Assembly: GCF_963576615.1 (NCBI RefSeq)
Contig: NC_088710.1
Span: forward strand, 2,956,001 to 3,020,000
DNA: 64,000 nt
Direction of reading: 5' to 3'
DNA from: Watersipora subatra
Taxonomy: Eukaryota; Bryozoa; Gymnolaemata; Cheilostomatida; Watersiporidae
A program made the translations under genes and the position numbers. The notes beneath the pieces are model-generated. The model saw only the letters and a program-made list of their open reading frames with translations, ran no database searches and was not told the DNA's origin. The first letter of the stretch is position 1, and the number at the start of each line of letters is the position of its first letter. This document shows positions 26,101-41,100 of this stretch, one piece after another.

Positions 26101-29100
26101 ATGAATTGAAAGGCCAATAAAAAGCTCAATATAAAACTTATCGTAGTACTAGTTTATGACAAACACTTCGGGTTTTACCGAAGACCCCGTATCAAATATA
26201 GATGCTCGCTACTTTACAGTTTTGTTTCGGCCTGGTCTAATTGGCAAGTTGTAATCTGATCATGTGACCCAATACTTCGCAAATAATTTCTGCAGCACTT
26301 TTCGATTATCACAAGTGACCAACAGGCTCATCATGACTATCAGACAATGATATGTACTCCTTCAAGCTAAGGCTAAAAAATTAAACGAATTTTTACGGTA
26401 AGTTATAGGATATCAGTGCTAAAAGTGACAGCATTACGATGACGATAAAACAGACGCGTAAGAACAATAGACATAGTTTTATTCAATGAGTGAAGTATAT
26501 TTGTGAAAAGATTTCGACGAATAAGGTTGCAAGAAAGTGTAAACAGAAACTATCTCTCACAACTACATCACATTTGAGCCGTTTTGGAAAGGGAATCCAA
26601 ACTACGGCAGTCTCATGTGGCTGCGATTTTCTGTTCGTTTTTGAGCTTTTAACAGCTTGTAATCACCTTTCCACATATTTTGCATCTACAACACAACAGA
26701 GTAAGACATGGTGAATCTTTTCATATCAAATAACGGTAATGTGAATGTTGTTGCAAGTCAACCTTTAAACTCTTCCAAGTTGGAATTAATTTTCCAAAAC
26801 AATTCAAGTCGAGATGGCCATATATAATTTTTTGTAACTTGAAAAGTAATTGATATTTTTTTAAACTGAAAACTGCATTTTCTGCAGCCCAAAATCTCCT
26901 TTCTAGTGATATGTAAAATAGCTATCTTTACTAAATTCTTCCATTCCACAATGAGAAAAAATGGTTTAACCCTTTCAGTGCCACCCATGTACAAATTTAG
27001 CTATCGACCTAATGCCAGCCATTTTACCAAAAAATGCCGATATCGCTCCATGATATGTATATAATATTTTTTCAATCTCAAACTCTATCTAGATCATTTT
27101 TTGTAACATATTTTATTTTTCCAACATGTTAACTAACACTGCTATGCAAAAAATTTAATGTATCTATACTTTGTGCGATGATAAAGCTATGTGAATCAAT
27201 CGTTACGAAGCTAAGACCACCCTCCACAATATTCTTAACGCTTACAAAACTATTACTTCTACCACTATCAGAGTCACTGCTGCTACTTTAATTATCTGTG
27301 TCATCACGAAAATCTAAATCTGAATTGGCTTAAACGTCAGCGACATGAGTAATTACCTGTTTTCTGACTCGTGCGGTACTTAACAAAACTTACACAAAAA
27401 TTGTCCATTTTTAGGTTAGTAGTTCTCAAACAAAAGTTTAAAATTGCTCCGTTAATTTAGTCTAATTCTATAGAGAAATCTTCGGACAATGATGTCAATA
27501 TCATGAAAGTCATAAAGACCGTGGGTTATGCTGTCAACGAATAATAAAATGAAGTTACTAAGCCATTGCTGGGAAAGTCGCAATTATGGGCCTACGGCAC
27601 TCGACCATAGAAAACGTATTTATGCGTCTATGGCATCGAAAGGGTTAAAGAAATAATTTTTAAATAACCCCTAAAATGCAGGAGATTATTGGCTATAACA
27701 AAAAAAATAATGTGACTCATGTTCTATGACCTCTCATGTTAGCCAAGTACTTCATAGTGAGCACTGAAACCTTGTCGTCATAGTAGCTTTATTATTTTGC
27801 ACTACAGAGGACATGTTTCCATCAAGCACCACGAGGAGTTATGAGTAGGATTGTAGAAGTTGTGTGATCAATGTCTTTTGTATTATTTGAAACTTAGACT
27901 GGAGAGGTTCTTTGTAAAGGCGTGGTCACACGAGCACCGAACCGACGTAGGATCGGTTCGGTTCGGAGGCTGGTTCGGTTCGTGGCACATGTCACACGGC
28001 CACCGAAGTAACTTCGCTTCCTAGATACCATACGTATAGAGACAGGACACGGTTTCATTAGTAGTTGTTATGTATTTGAGTTAAATATTTCTATTGTAAA
28101 CAAAAAAACTTTGAGGAACAATTATAAATTATAATTACACAGCAGATTTATCAGAAGATCGTTCGGCTGCTCAAAGTAAATCACTCGATACAAATATTTT
28201 GCTAACCCTTCCCATCAACATAATTATATTTTTTTTATTAACATATGAATGTTTTTCTATGCTGAGTACATAACAAACAAAAACAGTCTTTATCATATTA
28301 CTGTGGTTTTACATAAATAAATCAGTCAACGATAGTTCATCAGGATGAATATGACACATTACTTATATTCTACACGAAAGAAAATCACAACCATTCCCCT
28401 ACATTCATGCAAAACTTAAGTGCAACATCTTACATTTATGCAACCCAATCACAAGTCCGGGTGAACCTTGTCGTAAATTGCTTCATGTTGTTTATTTAAC
28501 GAAATACAAGTATCGTCCCATTTCTTTTTTAACTTTACTCACACGCACGTAAGAAGAAATGTGACGCGTGCTCGCTAGAATTCTAGAATTTTAACCAGCC
28601 AATAAGAGCAAGGGTTCGGCACGAAATTTCGAGCAGTACCGAAATAGTTCGTTTCGGCCAGAAATGTCCTCAGCCGAACATTTTAGAGCTGAAAACGACG
28701 TCGTTTTGCGTCATTTAGTTCGGTTCGGTGCCCGTGTGACCACGGCTTAAGTTTGTACAAAACAAGTGTTGACTTGGGCTGATTCTAAGCTATTTAAAAA
28801 TTTTGTTTCTAGACCTGATACTTACTGAGAAACATCTAAAACCTAAGGAGCCTGTAAAAACGATTGTTAGGTAAAGGTAACATATCCGTCAAATCGGTTG
28901 ATTAAAGAGTTTGCAAAAATGCTTTCGACTGGTCGCAGCAAAATCAGAAACTCCTGATTGAAACTTGATTGTGTTACTCAGTTTATAGTAATAAGAAACA
29001 ATAAACCAGATACTTGGCTCTGGCAATTTAATCTTCTTTTTTGATTGCCGATTGTGCAAAAATAATAAAACCACTTATTTGCTAGTGATGCCAATAAAAC

Positions 29101-32100
29101 CAGTTGGTTGGTAGTGGTTGCCATGCAACAAGCAAATGAACTCCGCAATGTCAGAAACCCATTGCGGAGTTCATTTGCTGGTTTCATGGGGAATTAGCAA
29201 CAAGCAAATGAACTTGTCGCTAATTCCGCGTGCGACAAGAACTAGCAACAAGGGTACGGCTTGCCGACTTAAGATACGAGTTAAGATGTGATATCAGCAG
29301 GAGCGTTGTTATGGCTACATACTTTGCTTGGACATCCACAGAGTGAGACTTGCTCTTAGTTGCTGTTGTTGTGCTCGTTGCCATTGCTTCAGCAGATGAC
29401 ATCGGCTAAAACGATGGAACTGCAGAAATTGCTTTCATAAAAACACCTTAAGGCAGGTGACATATAATCAAACAGTTACACGCCATTTATTACAACTCAA
29501 AACAGATGTAATACGCTTTACAGAAGGTACTGCATATACGAGTAATGTGAGAAGCTTAAGGAGCAGAACAAAGAATATATGAAAATCAAATGCTGATTTG
29601 AGTTTCATATATTTGGTATTCTTATGCTTGGTGACATGATGAACCTAAAAGACTCTCCTTTCTGATTCTAACTCAATGATTGATACATGTCATGATTAAT
29701 CAGCATGAACCATGTCTAATTGTATTGTATTATATTGTATTATATTATATTGTATTATATAGTATTATATTGTATGATATAGTATTATATTGTATTATAT
29801 AGTATTATATTGTATTATATAGTATTATATAGTAGGCTATTATATAGTATTATATTGTATTATATAGTATTATATTGTATTATATAGTATTATATAGTAT
29901 TATATTGTATTATATAGTATTATATTGTATTATATAGTATTATATTGTATTATATAGTATTACATTGTATTATATAGTATTATATTGTATTATATAGTAT
30001 TATATAGTATTATATTGTATTATATAGTATTATATTGTATTATATTGTTTAGATAACAAAACAATTGAAGGTTTTTGATAACTTCACTGAAAAAGGCTAA
30101 GCTGAAAAAATAAGCTAAGGAACCTTTAAGATAAGAATACAACTTGCTATAAACGATTCAGTTAGTTTTAATTTGAATACAATCGGAAATCGCTATTGCA
30201 TTACTTTAAAAAGTGTCGTCTGAAATATCAAGCTGGGTGATATTCTAGCGCAGACCAAAGTAATTGAAACGATGGAGGATTGAGATCCTTGAGAAAGCTG
30301 AGAATTGCAATTGGTTTTATAGCGCGGAAAAAGTGGATGACAAAGGTATAGCCACAAATTTAGTCACAGCACTTAAGCAACATACAGGCATACAATTTGT
30401 CAATGCATGGCGAACGGTGTACATATACAGGGCTCTATTGTACAAATACATATGTGATGGTGAATTCAAATCTTATAATTTCTACCACTTAAGTTCCGGT
30501 ATGTAATGTTATTATGTCAACCATCACTAAGCTATTTTCGCTTTTTTGTTATTTTAAACTGACTGCCTCGAGAGCAGCGCATCTAAATGGGCTACTTTCA
30601 TATTAATGAATAGTTGCAACAATAAAAAGAAGCAGCAACGAAATGCCAATAAAAAGAAGCTCTCCGTGACGGGGAATCGAACCCCGGTCTCCCGCGTGAC
30701 AGGCGGGGATACTTACCACTATACTATCACGGATTCGCTGAAATTGGCTAACTGTAACAAGGTTATAACAATCCCCTTAATAATTCACCGGCTAGTCGGC
30801 AACGTTGACACGAGAACCAATTATCGCCGAATAAACCTGTGTAGCCGCATGTAGCCACACATGCGAATATTGGACATTAAATCTCACAAAACCTATGTGA
30901 AACCTACCGTATATGGTGATATAGTGATGAAATATTAGAACGCAACAAGACAAACTCACAGCTGACTTTAATTACTAGTAATGAATCGCAGTGGTTGCCA
31001 TCTTGCAACTCGACTATAGTAGGTACACTTCAGTAGATTACGAACCATATGATAGTTCATAATCTACTTGATGGTTAACTGACAACACAACTTTTTATTA
31101 AATTAACAGTAGCAGATAAAACAGCAAACGAGAGTTTGAATTATACTTTTTGGGTAATTTTGACCAGATACCAGGTATTATCAACATTTTGAAAGCATGA
31201 ACATTGACAGAAAGGTTAGTGATCTTTGTAAAATATCAACTGGAAACAGATGCAATGCTACGTAGTAACATTAAAATCACTCGTCTTCGGAGCTAGACCA
31301 ACTAAATTGTCTAGAACCATATTCATAATAATTATTAAACAGATGACTTGTGAAAATAGCTAATTTTTATAGAAAATTATTTAAAATTTCCAATTTGTGT
31401 GAAGGAGGAATTTCTGGCAAGCGCGCTCAACAGGAAGTACACACAAGCTGATTGGTGTAATTCTCTAACAGCTCAACTACGGCGCAAACCTTTTCAGTCA
31501 TTGTGGAATCTGCTTTGACTTTGCATTATCATTGTCTACCATGTTGGGGGACCAAAACATACATTGTGACGACTAGACGGAGACTGACATATTTTCAGGT
31601 AATGAAATTTCCGTATAGTTTGAGCACAATTTTATATATTTTAATTTACGTGTAGAGTTCTGATCACAAGATTTAGCCAGTCTAATAGAGAATTTCTTTT
31701 TCTAACCTGTCAATGACCTTTGGTTATTTTCTCTTTTCATCTGAACTTTTTAACTTAGCTAATGATTCCATAATTTTTAACATTTTAGGCAGAATTGTCT
31801 TCCATTTTAGTATCCATAAGTTGTTGCAGTAAAGTTTCAACTCAGACACAACTGTAACGCTAAGTTCAGCTTCTAGTAGTAAAACAGGTATAATTTAATA
31901 GAATATAATAGAATTTCAATATTTACATAATGAGGTTACAGACTGTGTCAGCTTTTCAGTTTTTCTCATTCAAATGCACATGATGAGTTTCGCAGCTGTT
32001 TGGGAGCCCAGTGAACACCCCCCTCCCTAGCAGCGTAAGTGGATAACCAAAGGAGGTATAAACATGTAAGAGGTATGTTGAAATAGGCTACACCTCTGTA

Positions 32101-35100
32101 CCACTAAATTGAAGGAACGGTGCCATGTGAGTCCATTTAACAAAATAAAACACTTCTGCCATACCTAAAGATGCTGTAAGGTTAAAGGTCATGCATGGCT
32201 GACTACCTGAGCCATAGACATGTAGTCGCTACATAGATTTGGCAAGCGGCCTTTGACTAGCAAACAATTCATTATCTAATAACTTTATATCACATATATG
32301 CTCATGTATCTGTACCCATTGACTTGGTCAACATAAGATGGCAAATTACTGATTAATGGCTTTGTAAACACTTAGCAGACCAACGGCTTCACTTATTGAA
32401 CACGATGAATAGGTTGGACACTCCCTCAGAGCCGCCCGGATAGCTCAGTCGGTAGAGCATCAGACTTTTAATCTGAGGGTCCAGGGTTCGAGTCCCTGTT
32501 CGGGCGAAGCTTAGTTTTTTGTGAGTAACATCACATTTTAAAATTTGACAAATATTACATGCAAGAAATCTTTTATCGATAAAAGCTACTTTAACAGAAT
32601 ACAGTTCTTACTTACAATCACCCCTTTTAAATCCTTGAGTAATTTAGAATCATGTGTGAAACCAAAGTAACCAGATGTATGTCGGGACACTCGCATGCCG
32701 GGACACTCGCATGCCGGGACACTCGCATGTCGGGAAACTCGTATGTCGGAACACTCGCATGTCGGGACACTCGTATGTCGGAACACTCGTATGTCGGAAC
32801 ACTCGTATGTCGGAACACTCGTATGTCGGAACACTCGTATGTCGGAACACTCGTATGTCGGAACACTCGTATGTTGTGGTATGACTGCTCTATCAGAAAA
32901 ACTCTATTCCCACATCCCATCAGTAGAAACTAGTCAGACCTGTGCATGTCTGGAATTGGCTGGTCTGAGAATACAGACTTTTACATATACTGAGGTTTCT
33001 ACATGGCTTAATACACAAACCTACCTGAATAATAGCCATAGAGTCTGAGATTGCGTCAGCTGCTGCCATCTTACCCCTTCCAAGATCTTTTGGAGATGTG
33101 CTTTCGCTAGCAAGCGGCTTCGCGAACAGGGAAGCGTCTTCAGAGGAAGCATGTTCTATGACTATCTTGCTGATCTCATTGGTCGAAGTAAAAACGGGTG
33201 GAGCTATATTGCTGAAAATAATGTTTAAAATATACCATACCGACAATTTTATTGTACAATCTGCAGTTTTACTAATACAGTAGGTATGACCTGTCACCAT
33301 GGTACCTGCAACCATGGTACCTGCAACCATGGTACCTGTCACCATGGTACCTGTCACCATGGTACCTGTCACCATGGTACCTGTCACCATGGTACCTGTC
33401 ACCATGGTACCTGTCACCATGGTACCATGATGGTGGGATATTAGGAAAGTTTGAGTTGTTTAAAAACAATTCATTATTTCTAGGTTTCAGCAAGGACCAG
33501 TTGCACAGATATAGAAACTGGATTAATAGGGGGTCAATAAGAAGTAACAGGATCACCTTTGTCGAGCACACTATTTAGACCACACTATACATCTAGGTAT
33601 TATAGACGGGGAAAACAATTTTTCCTAAGAGAGCAGGAAAGTCCAAGAGTAGGTCGAAAAAAAGCACGAAACAAATAGAGAAAAATACTAATAAGTGAGA
33701 TAAAATTAAAATATTGGAACTATATTGAGAATTATATAATTATTTTTTATGATTGTCAACAATTTGGTTCATGCATACAGTTTATTGCCAGGAATAAGAT
33801 GCTGTTGCAAAATACTTTTCTAGACAGAATTTTGAGTGAAATTCTGAATGGATCATTAAGTTAGACAAATTGAACCAGTCTTTGAGTTCCTTTTGGGCTG
33901 AGACTTTATTAATGAGTGATATGTTTCACTCTATAGGCCAGCTTAATTTGTGTGAAAATGAAATATCATTTATCCAGGGCCAAATAGGCTAGTTAGAAAT
34001 GCTAACCTACTCGTCACAATAGATGGAAGTAGTTTTAGATATAATGATATTTACTCAACAACTGATACTGAACTCATATAAAACTGGTAAAACTTTCTCA
34101 TTTGCAACTCAACTTTCATCGTGTCAAGTATAGCCGGTTATTGAATATACCATAGCTATGTCAGTACAAGCCAGACCAGTGGATAGCATTTGGGCACAAT
34201 ATGAAAAGGTCAGCGATGAGGATGGCAAAACAGCTGGTGTGATTTGTACCTCACCTGCCGCGGTTAAGAGAGAGTTTTTAGCAATTTAGCAGTTTTTCAT
34301 CCCAGTTAGTTCAATATTTAAGTTGTGTTTTTCGATACTTGAATGTAATTTAAAAAATAATATTTTACCATGTATATATCTATTGTACATTGTACATTGT
34401 ATATATTACACTATACGCATATTATTACTGGAAATAAAGTTACAAAATTGTTTTATAAATCAGTTTTTAATATATTCAAGTTAGCAAACTACAGTTCATG
34501 ATTTTTTGCAAACTGGAAATATTCATACTTTTCCCACATTTTCCCACTTAACACCTTATCCCCAGGAAGGTAAATACCACCCGTATTTATTGCACTGAGA
34601 AAAATGTGCCAACCATGATTTTGGGCAGATGATTAGAGACATACCCCAGGGCTGGAGGTGGTGAAAGAAATATGGGAGTGATTCTTCGGCGACCATCTTT
34701 AGTTCTGGTTTCTATTTGCTTGGATGGAGTCTGGAAGCACAAACACTTGTTGTCATGTACTTCAAACACCTGTTGTCGTCTATCAAACACCTGTTGTCAT
34801 CTGTCAAACACCTGTTGCCATCTGTCAAACACCTGCTGTCATCTACCTTAAACACCTGCTGTCATCTACCTCAAATACGTGCTGTCATCTGTCAAACCCT
34901 TGTTGTCATGTACTTCAAACATCTGTTGTCATCTGTCAAACACCTGTTGTCATCTACCTCAAACACCTGTTGTCATCTACCTCAAACACCTGCTGTCATC
35001 TACTTCAAAAACCTGCTGTCATCTACTTCAAACACCTGTTGTCATCTGCTTCAAACACCTATTGTCATCTGCTTCAAACACCTATTGTCATCTACTTAAA

Positions 35101-38100
35101 ACACCGGTTGTCATCTACTTCAAACACCTGTTGTCATATACTTCAAACACTGGTTGTCATCTACTTCAAACACATGTTGTCATATACTTCAAACACCTGT
35201 TGTCATCTGCTTCAACCACCTGCTGTCATCTACTTCAACCACCTGCTGTGATCTACTTCAAACACACGCTGCCATTTACTTGAAACCCCTGCTGTCATCT
35301 ACTTCAAACACCTGTTGTCATCTACTTCAAACACCTGTTGTCTTCTACTTCAAACACCTGTTGTCATCTACTTCAAACACCTGTTGTCATCTACCAAACA
35401 CCTGTTGTCATCTATTTCAACGATTGTCTGCATGATTGTCTGTCCAAAGAATGACAACTTTGACCAATATGTGGCTCTAGCAACAGTGTGCATGCGTTAC
35501 ATGCACGCCATTGCTAGTTCACAAAAATTACAGTACAACACTCAAATGTGTTGCACTGTAATTACAGTACAACACTCAAGTGTGTTGCACTGTAATTACA
35601 TTGTCGGTAGTTTATGAAAATTACAGTACTACACTACACAATACTAAAACTACACACTCACACACTCAGTGAGCGTTGTACTGTAATTTTCGTTAGTTAT
35701 TATCACCGCTATTAAACATTTATGCAAATTTATTTTTGAGCAAACTAATTACGAAAAAATTATCGATATATTTTACATTCATTTTTTTGGTCATAACTCA
35801 GAAACTGTTTTTTTGAGCTTTATTAACCCAGAATAAAAAGTGATCAAATGAAAATTGCGCTAAATATCAGTCAGCTAGGGATGGCAACAGTGACAATAAA
35901 ATTAAGCATATATCACAGCATACTCAAGTATGTAGATATTAGAGTAAAGTACAGTTGACTTTGTAAAGAAAGACAAAGGGCAAGGGCGGCATAATGTGGT
36001 TTTAGCAGGCTTAGTACAAAAACGTTTCTGAGTGGAGAGTAGCTAATTAATTACCCATCATATCGGTACATACAGATAAACGAGAAGAAACAATTATCTG
36101 CATGCGTTGAGTCAATAAAAATATGTTTACAGCCCATCCTGAGCGTAGTTTTACTATGCAAAATATTCTATCATTTATTGCAACTTAGTGTTAGCAATGA
36201 CCGGTCGCGATAGACGCATTACAGCTACAAATTTTCTTTAATCTGAGATCTCTGGACTCTAGGTGATTTTCATTGAACAGTAGCACTGCTGAAAATGATT
36301 AGTTTTATTTTTATTAGTAATAATAAAGCTGCAAACTGTAATAATATTGATAATAATAATAATATTGATAAATTTCTGACTCAGACACGCTCACGGTCGT
36401 AGCGAAAACTGTCGACAAAATAACCGAGTTCATCCTGCAACACATTTGTAGTATTTTTTAAGACAGCAGCTGATGTAAAATTTTATGCTAATTAATTTCG
36501 TATAAAAACAGTTTTTGTATACCGTGTGGTTCAAATGTTATGACGATCTATATGCGCCCTTGTCAAATTTCAGATTTTACCGAATGTGTAATTTCGTCCC
36601 GATAAAGAAATTTATTTGGTAGTGAAAAAATTAAGACACATCACTGCAGCGTTTACAGCTCACAGAAACAATATATTATAAGAATACATACATTTGCACT
36701 CATGTTGGATTCACTCGCCTTCCCAGAATCCTTTTCAGGAGTACACTGCAAAGTAAAAGTGTAAAAGCTCTACTTGATCAACCAGGTAATAAGAACAGAA
36801 AAAGCACATGCATGCCATTGCCATTTGATAGCTTAATATGTTGACCTACAATAAGGTACTGGGCTGATCGGAGTATCATGACACCTGCTGAAGCTTGTCA
36901 ATTGAAAGCTGTGAGCGGATACCTGCTGCTAGTGCGAGGATGTGAGTAAATGATGTAATGCATAATTAAAGAGATTAGAGTGGGTATAGAGACAAAGCTT
37001 GTCGCTTGCAAAGGAAACAGAAAATATTCAATGGAAACAACTTCTGAAGCGGCTCTATGAATAATACCCAAATTGGCATAATAATACTCAAATAGTCTAG
37101 GCATGGCACGCACTATGTTACCATGGCAATAGTCTAGGCATGGCACACACTATGTTTCCATGGCAATAGTCTAGGCATGGCACACACTATGTTTCCATGG
37201 CAATAGTCTAGGCATGGCGCACACTATGTTGCCATGGCAATAGTCTAGGCATAGCCCACACTATGTTTCCATGGCAATAATCTAAGCATGGCACCAGTAT
37301 GTTACCATGGCAATAGTCTAAGCATGGCACCAGTATGTTACCATGGCAATAGTCTAGGAATGGCATGCACTATGTTACCATGGCAATAGTCTAGGCATGG
37401 CACACACTATGTTACCATGGCAATAGTCTAAATTTGTATTGAATGTTTCATGCTTGCAAAAGATGAAAATGCCACTTGCGAATGATGTGCGAAAAAAATC
37501 CGTGCATGCGATTCCATTTTAAACGTTTTCCACACTTTCATCATTCCTATTTCAAAAGTCTGCCGCTAAGAGAGACATGAATGCGTCCCTCTGACCTCTG
37601 CGCAAAATTCCTTCCTTTTCAACAAAGCGACCGCCTTAATCCACAACATGCGCATGTCCACCGAAACATTTATCCACGTGCGCACAACTCCAAACCCGCA
37701 TCAACCGCACCTTAGAAACATAGTGATAGATAATTATGAACCTCCAAAAATTGTAGCTCAAACCTTAGAAAGAGCTTGGACTATTAAGAATTGACTTACA
37801 TATCCATTCACCAGAGGCTTCTTTGGGGTTGGCAGATTAGTTGATGTATTTGTCGTCCCTCCATTAGATATAGCGCTAGAGTTGTGCTGGTGCAGCTTTA
37901 GTAGCTCTGCATTCTCTATAATCTGAGTAGACGCCGTTCCATTGGCCATCGTAGACTTTCCATATCGACTGCAGAGAACCTTGTCCTACAGAAAAGATGA
38001 ACAAGTTCTGTCAAATCACAGACACAGGAAAAACCTGCGAATAAAAAAAACTGTAAAACATTGAAGCTATTATCTGCAGACTCTAATCGCTTGGATGAGA

Positions 38101-41100
38101 TCCACAGCTGCCAAAGCACCTGCTGAGTACTGCCAATGACTATAATCAGCCTCTGATAATGCTGAAGGTTACTAGTCTTATTCACCTCCTGTGGCTCTAG
38201 TCCTGGTGTAATGAAAAAAATCAGATTTGAATCTTCATATAAAGTTTTTTGTTAATCTTTTCATGTTTAGTTTAATATCTTGTCTATATTTATAAGCATG
38301 TTATTATTTATGTTTCAACAAACCCACAAAGGAAGGTCAAACAGGGTTTGACGACTCACACAAGTAAAATATGCAACACACTAGTGATTCAGGGAACACA
38401 TATGATGATATTGAAGAGCCCGATCCATTGAATTATTCACACAGTTTATTAACAGGTAAACGTTGGAATACTCCCCTTTGAGTTTTGTAGTTTGAGCTCA
38501 ATGTATGAAGCCTAGTTTTTCTCTCTCTCTTTTACCATATAAGCTCTAAACTTTGGTGTCCCCATCATGTACTTTAACCATAGTTTTCATTGGTCACTCG
38601 CTCAATTTTAAACCTTTCGCATGTTTTCCTTGTCATACAAAACTATTTAATCATATTAGAGGTTATTTGGTGACTTGTTATAGAAATACAGGAATTGGAA
38701 AACTGAAGTTCAACGTTGTTATCTTCATGGCACCGAGGAAACTAAATGTTTCAGGTATTTGTTGCATGGCCTTCTGCTAGTTAGCACTAACGATCAACCA
38801 TAAAATTAGCACAAATCAATAGAGATACTAATGAGAAAAATACTGTAGGAAAGAAACCATATGAGAATCATTTTAGGTACGGGTAAGTAGCACCTTTTCA
38901 GGATCCATTTAATCAGCCTTCGGAAACTGAAATGTGTATTTATAATAAAGTAACTAACTTTCTTCGAGTCAAAGTTTGTTACGCTGTTGACTCGATTAGG
39001 ATGATGCTCAAGAGTCTTCACATCAATTCAAGAACATAACATGCGCTTCACTTGATGAGATGATGTTCTGCCTAACCAGGGGTACGCTAGTAATACGCTA
39101 GTAGTACCCTTGTGATACGCAAGGGGTGTGCTAGTGATACGCTAGTGGTACGCTAGTGATACGCTAGTGGTACGCTAGTGATACGCTAGTGATACGCTAG
39201 TGAAAACGAGGCTATATAAAAAAATTATTAAATTATTAGAACGCAGCAAAAATCAAATATATGATTGGCTATAATTGGCTAACAGCTAAAAAAAATAGTT
39301 ACATACCACTTGCTATTGCATCAGGGCAATAAATAATATGTAGTAAATAACCTGTTCCTCGTCAGTAAGGGCAGTTCCAATCTCCTCCTTAGTGAACTCA
39401 ACAAAGGCCACCGTGCCATCTGACGAGCACATAAAAAGTTGTGTGCCCTTGCAGTTCCTGTAATACAGAAATCCATAAGTAATAAGCCTTACCATTGTAG
39501 GTGAAAAAGGATGAAATGAAAAAGAACAAGTGAGAATCAATGAGAGAGGAAACACAAAGCGAGGGTAGAAACACTGTAAAAAAATTAAAATAATAAGATT
39601 ATAGCGAAACACCGCGAAACAACGTGCAGAGAAAAAGGTGAAGAAAACCGTGAACATGAAGCCAACTCTCAGAGAATTTCTAAGTTTGCAAATCAAGAAA
39701 TTATGAAATTCTTATTCTAAAAATAAAACGAAGAAATGAATAAGTAGGACATACCAGGCCAGGTCAATGACAGAATTGTTGAAGAGGTCATGCAGCACCA
39801 CTAGAGGTCTCCTCAGGGAAGTCAGCTACGGAAAAAATGAGTCATCACTGATACGATGAACAAGTCTTCCATTCCTACATCACACAAGCTTATCAAGCAT
39901 GAGATACAGTACAAGCAAATACAATGAGGCTAGAAATATTATACAAAGTTGTTGTAGAATCCATCTTTAGTTATCAAAGTTTTCTGAGCTCATTACGTCT
40001 GACAACTTACGTCTGGCACCTTACGTCTGGCACATTACGTCTAGCACCTTACGCCTGACGCATTACGTCTGGCACATTACGTCTGGCGCCTTACGTCTGA
40101 CGCCATACGTCTGGCGCCTTACGTCTGGCATCTTACGTCTGACGCCTTACGTCTGGCGCCTTACGTCTGGCAATTGCTTTAACACTTTGAAGCTTTAAAT
40201 ATACAAGCAAGTTCCCTGATGCAAGACAGTACTAACAACTTTCAATCGATTGTGAAAGCACTTGGAACAGCACAAAACTTTTGAACTAAACGTAATTTTG
40301 AATCTTCAAACTGTAAAACTCGATGAAAAAAAAAAACAGAAATCAAATAGAGTCAAGTCTTGTCTCACAATCTTGTGAAGAATTAATGTTTTAGGGGTAC
40401 CGTATGTCCCCGCGTATGTCCCCGCATATGAGCCGACCCTAGAAGAACAGTCCTAAAATCAAAAAATTTATAAGAATTTACATATAAGCCAACTCTATAA
40501 ATCGTAACAGACTATGCATACCTATCAAAGCAAAAGGTTGCGGAAATGAAGCAACTTTTGCAGGCTTAGTACAAAATGTTTGATTGGTGAGTAGTTAGTT
40601 GTATAATTAGCCTATCGTGTCTCCGCTTCATTAAAAAAAACGATCATCTGTTTGCGTTGAGCCAATGGAAAACGTGTTTGCATCTCATGCTGACCTTAGT
40701 TTAGCTTAGCATAAACACATTTTATAGCTATATCTTCTTCACAATGATCTGATGCATTACAACTTCGTGGGTTTCAGAATTGTAGATCAATGAACTTTTG
40801 AAGATTAAGCGATACTAGTAGTGACAGTGAGTATTCATTTTTAGCAGTAATAATAATACCGTAAGCTACAGAGATAGTGGTGACTCGTCTGACTCGGAAC
40901 ATGCTTAACTTGTCAACCACGATGGTATGAAGAGGACAAAGAGTGGGCGATCTCATTCGACAACACATTTGTGGCCTTTTTATGGCATCAAGTGATGTAA
41001 AATTTTATGCTAATTAATTTGGTCAGATATTATGACAACTTATTGTGCCAACGTCCAATATTTGGTTTTACTGAATATTTAATTGTTTCGGTAAAAAACT

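Larger units (their letters stand above)
25395..38000 (-). other. HIRA exons 11-17: low-complexity linker with B motif and basic patch
   Basis: Exons 37800-37985, 36692-36745, 34645-34730, 33025-33211, 29323-29405, 25676-25832 and 25395-25490. The protein here is rich in S, T, N, A and P and poorly conserved, apart from the B motif and a basic run (AVKRKAPPPQAHKKRKD) that may be a nuclear localisation signal, as in other HIRA proteins. Exon 17 ends KYKLSVPEVKKTLSFQ, matching the start of the family's C-terminal region. Exon 16 could end at 25676 (phase 0, used here) or at 25657 with a downstream acceptor at 25462 (phase 1); both keep the frame. Confidence 0.8.

Noticed and set aside
30264..30506. 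Forward open frame of 80 residues near the tRNA-Asp gene
   Set aside because: No recognised family, no clear splice context, and a length expected by chance in this composition.
32586..33571. Repeat frames HTSVPTYECSD and VTGTMVTGTM
   Set aside because: 16-bp and 15-bp satellites; the only coding part is HIRA exon 33025-33211.
34716..35617. Several forward frames of LLSSTSNTCCH repeats
   Set aside because: A 23-bp satellite open in all three frames; only 34645-34730 on the other strand is coding.
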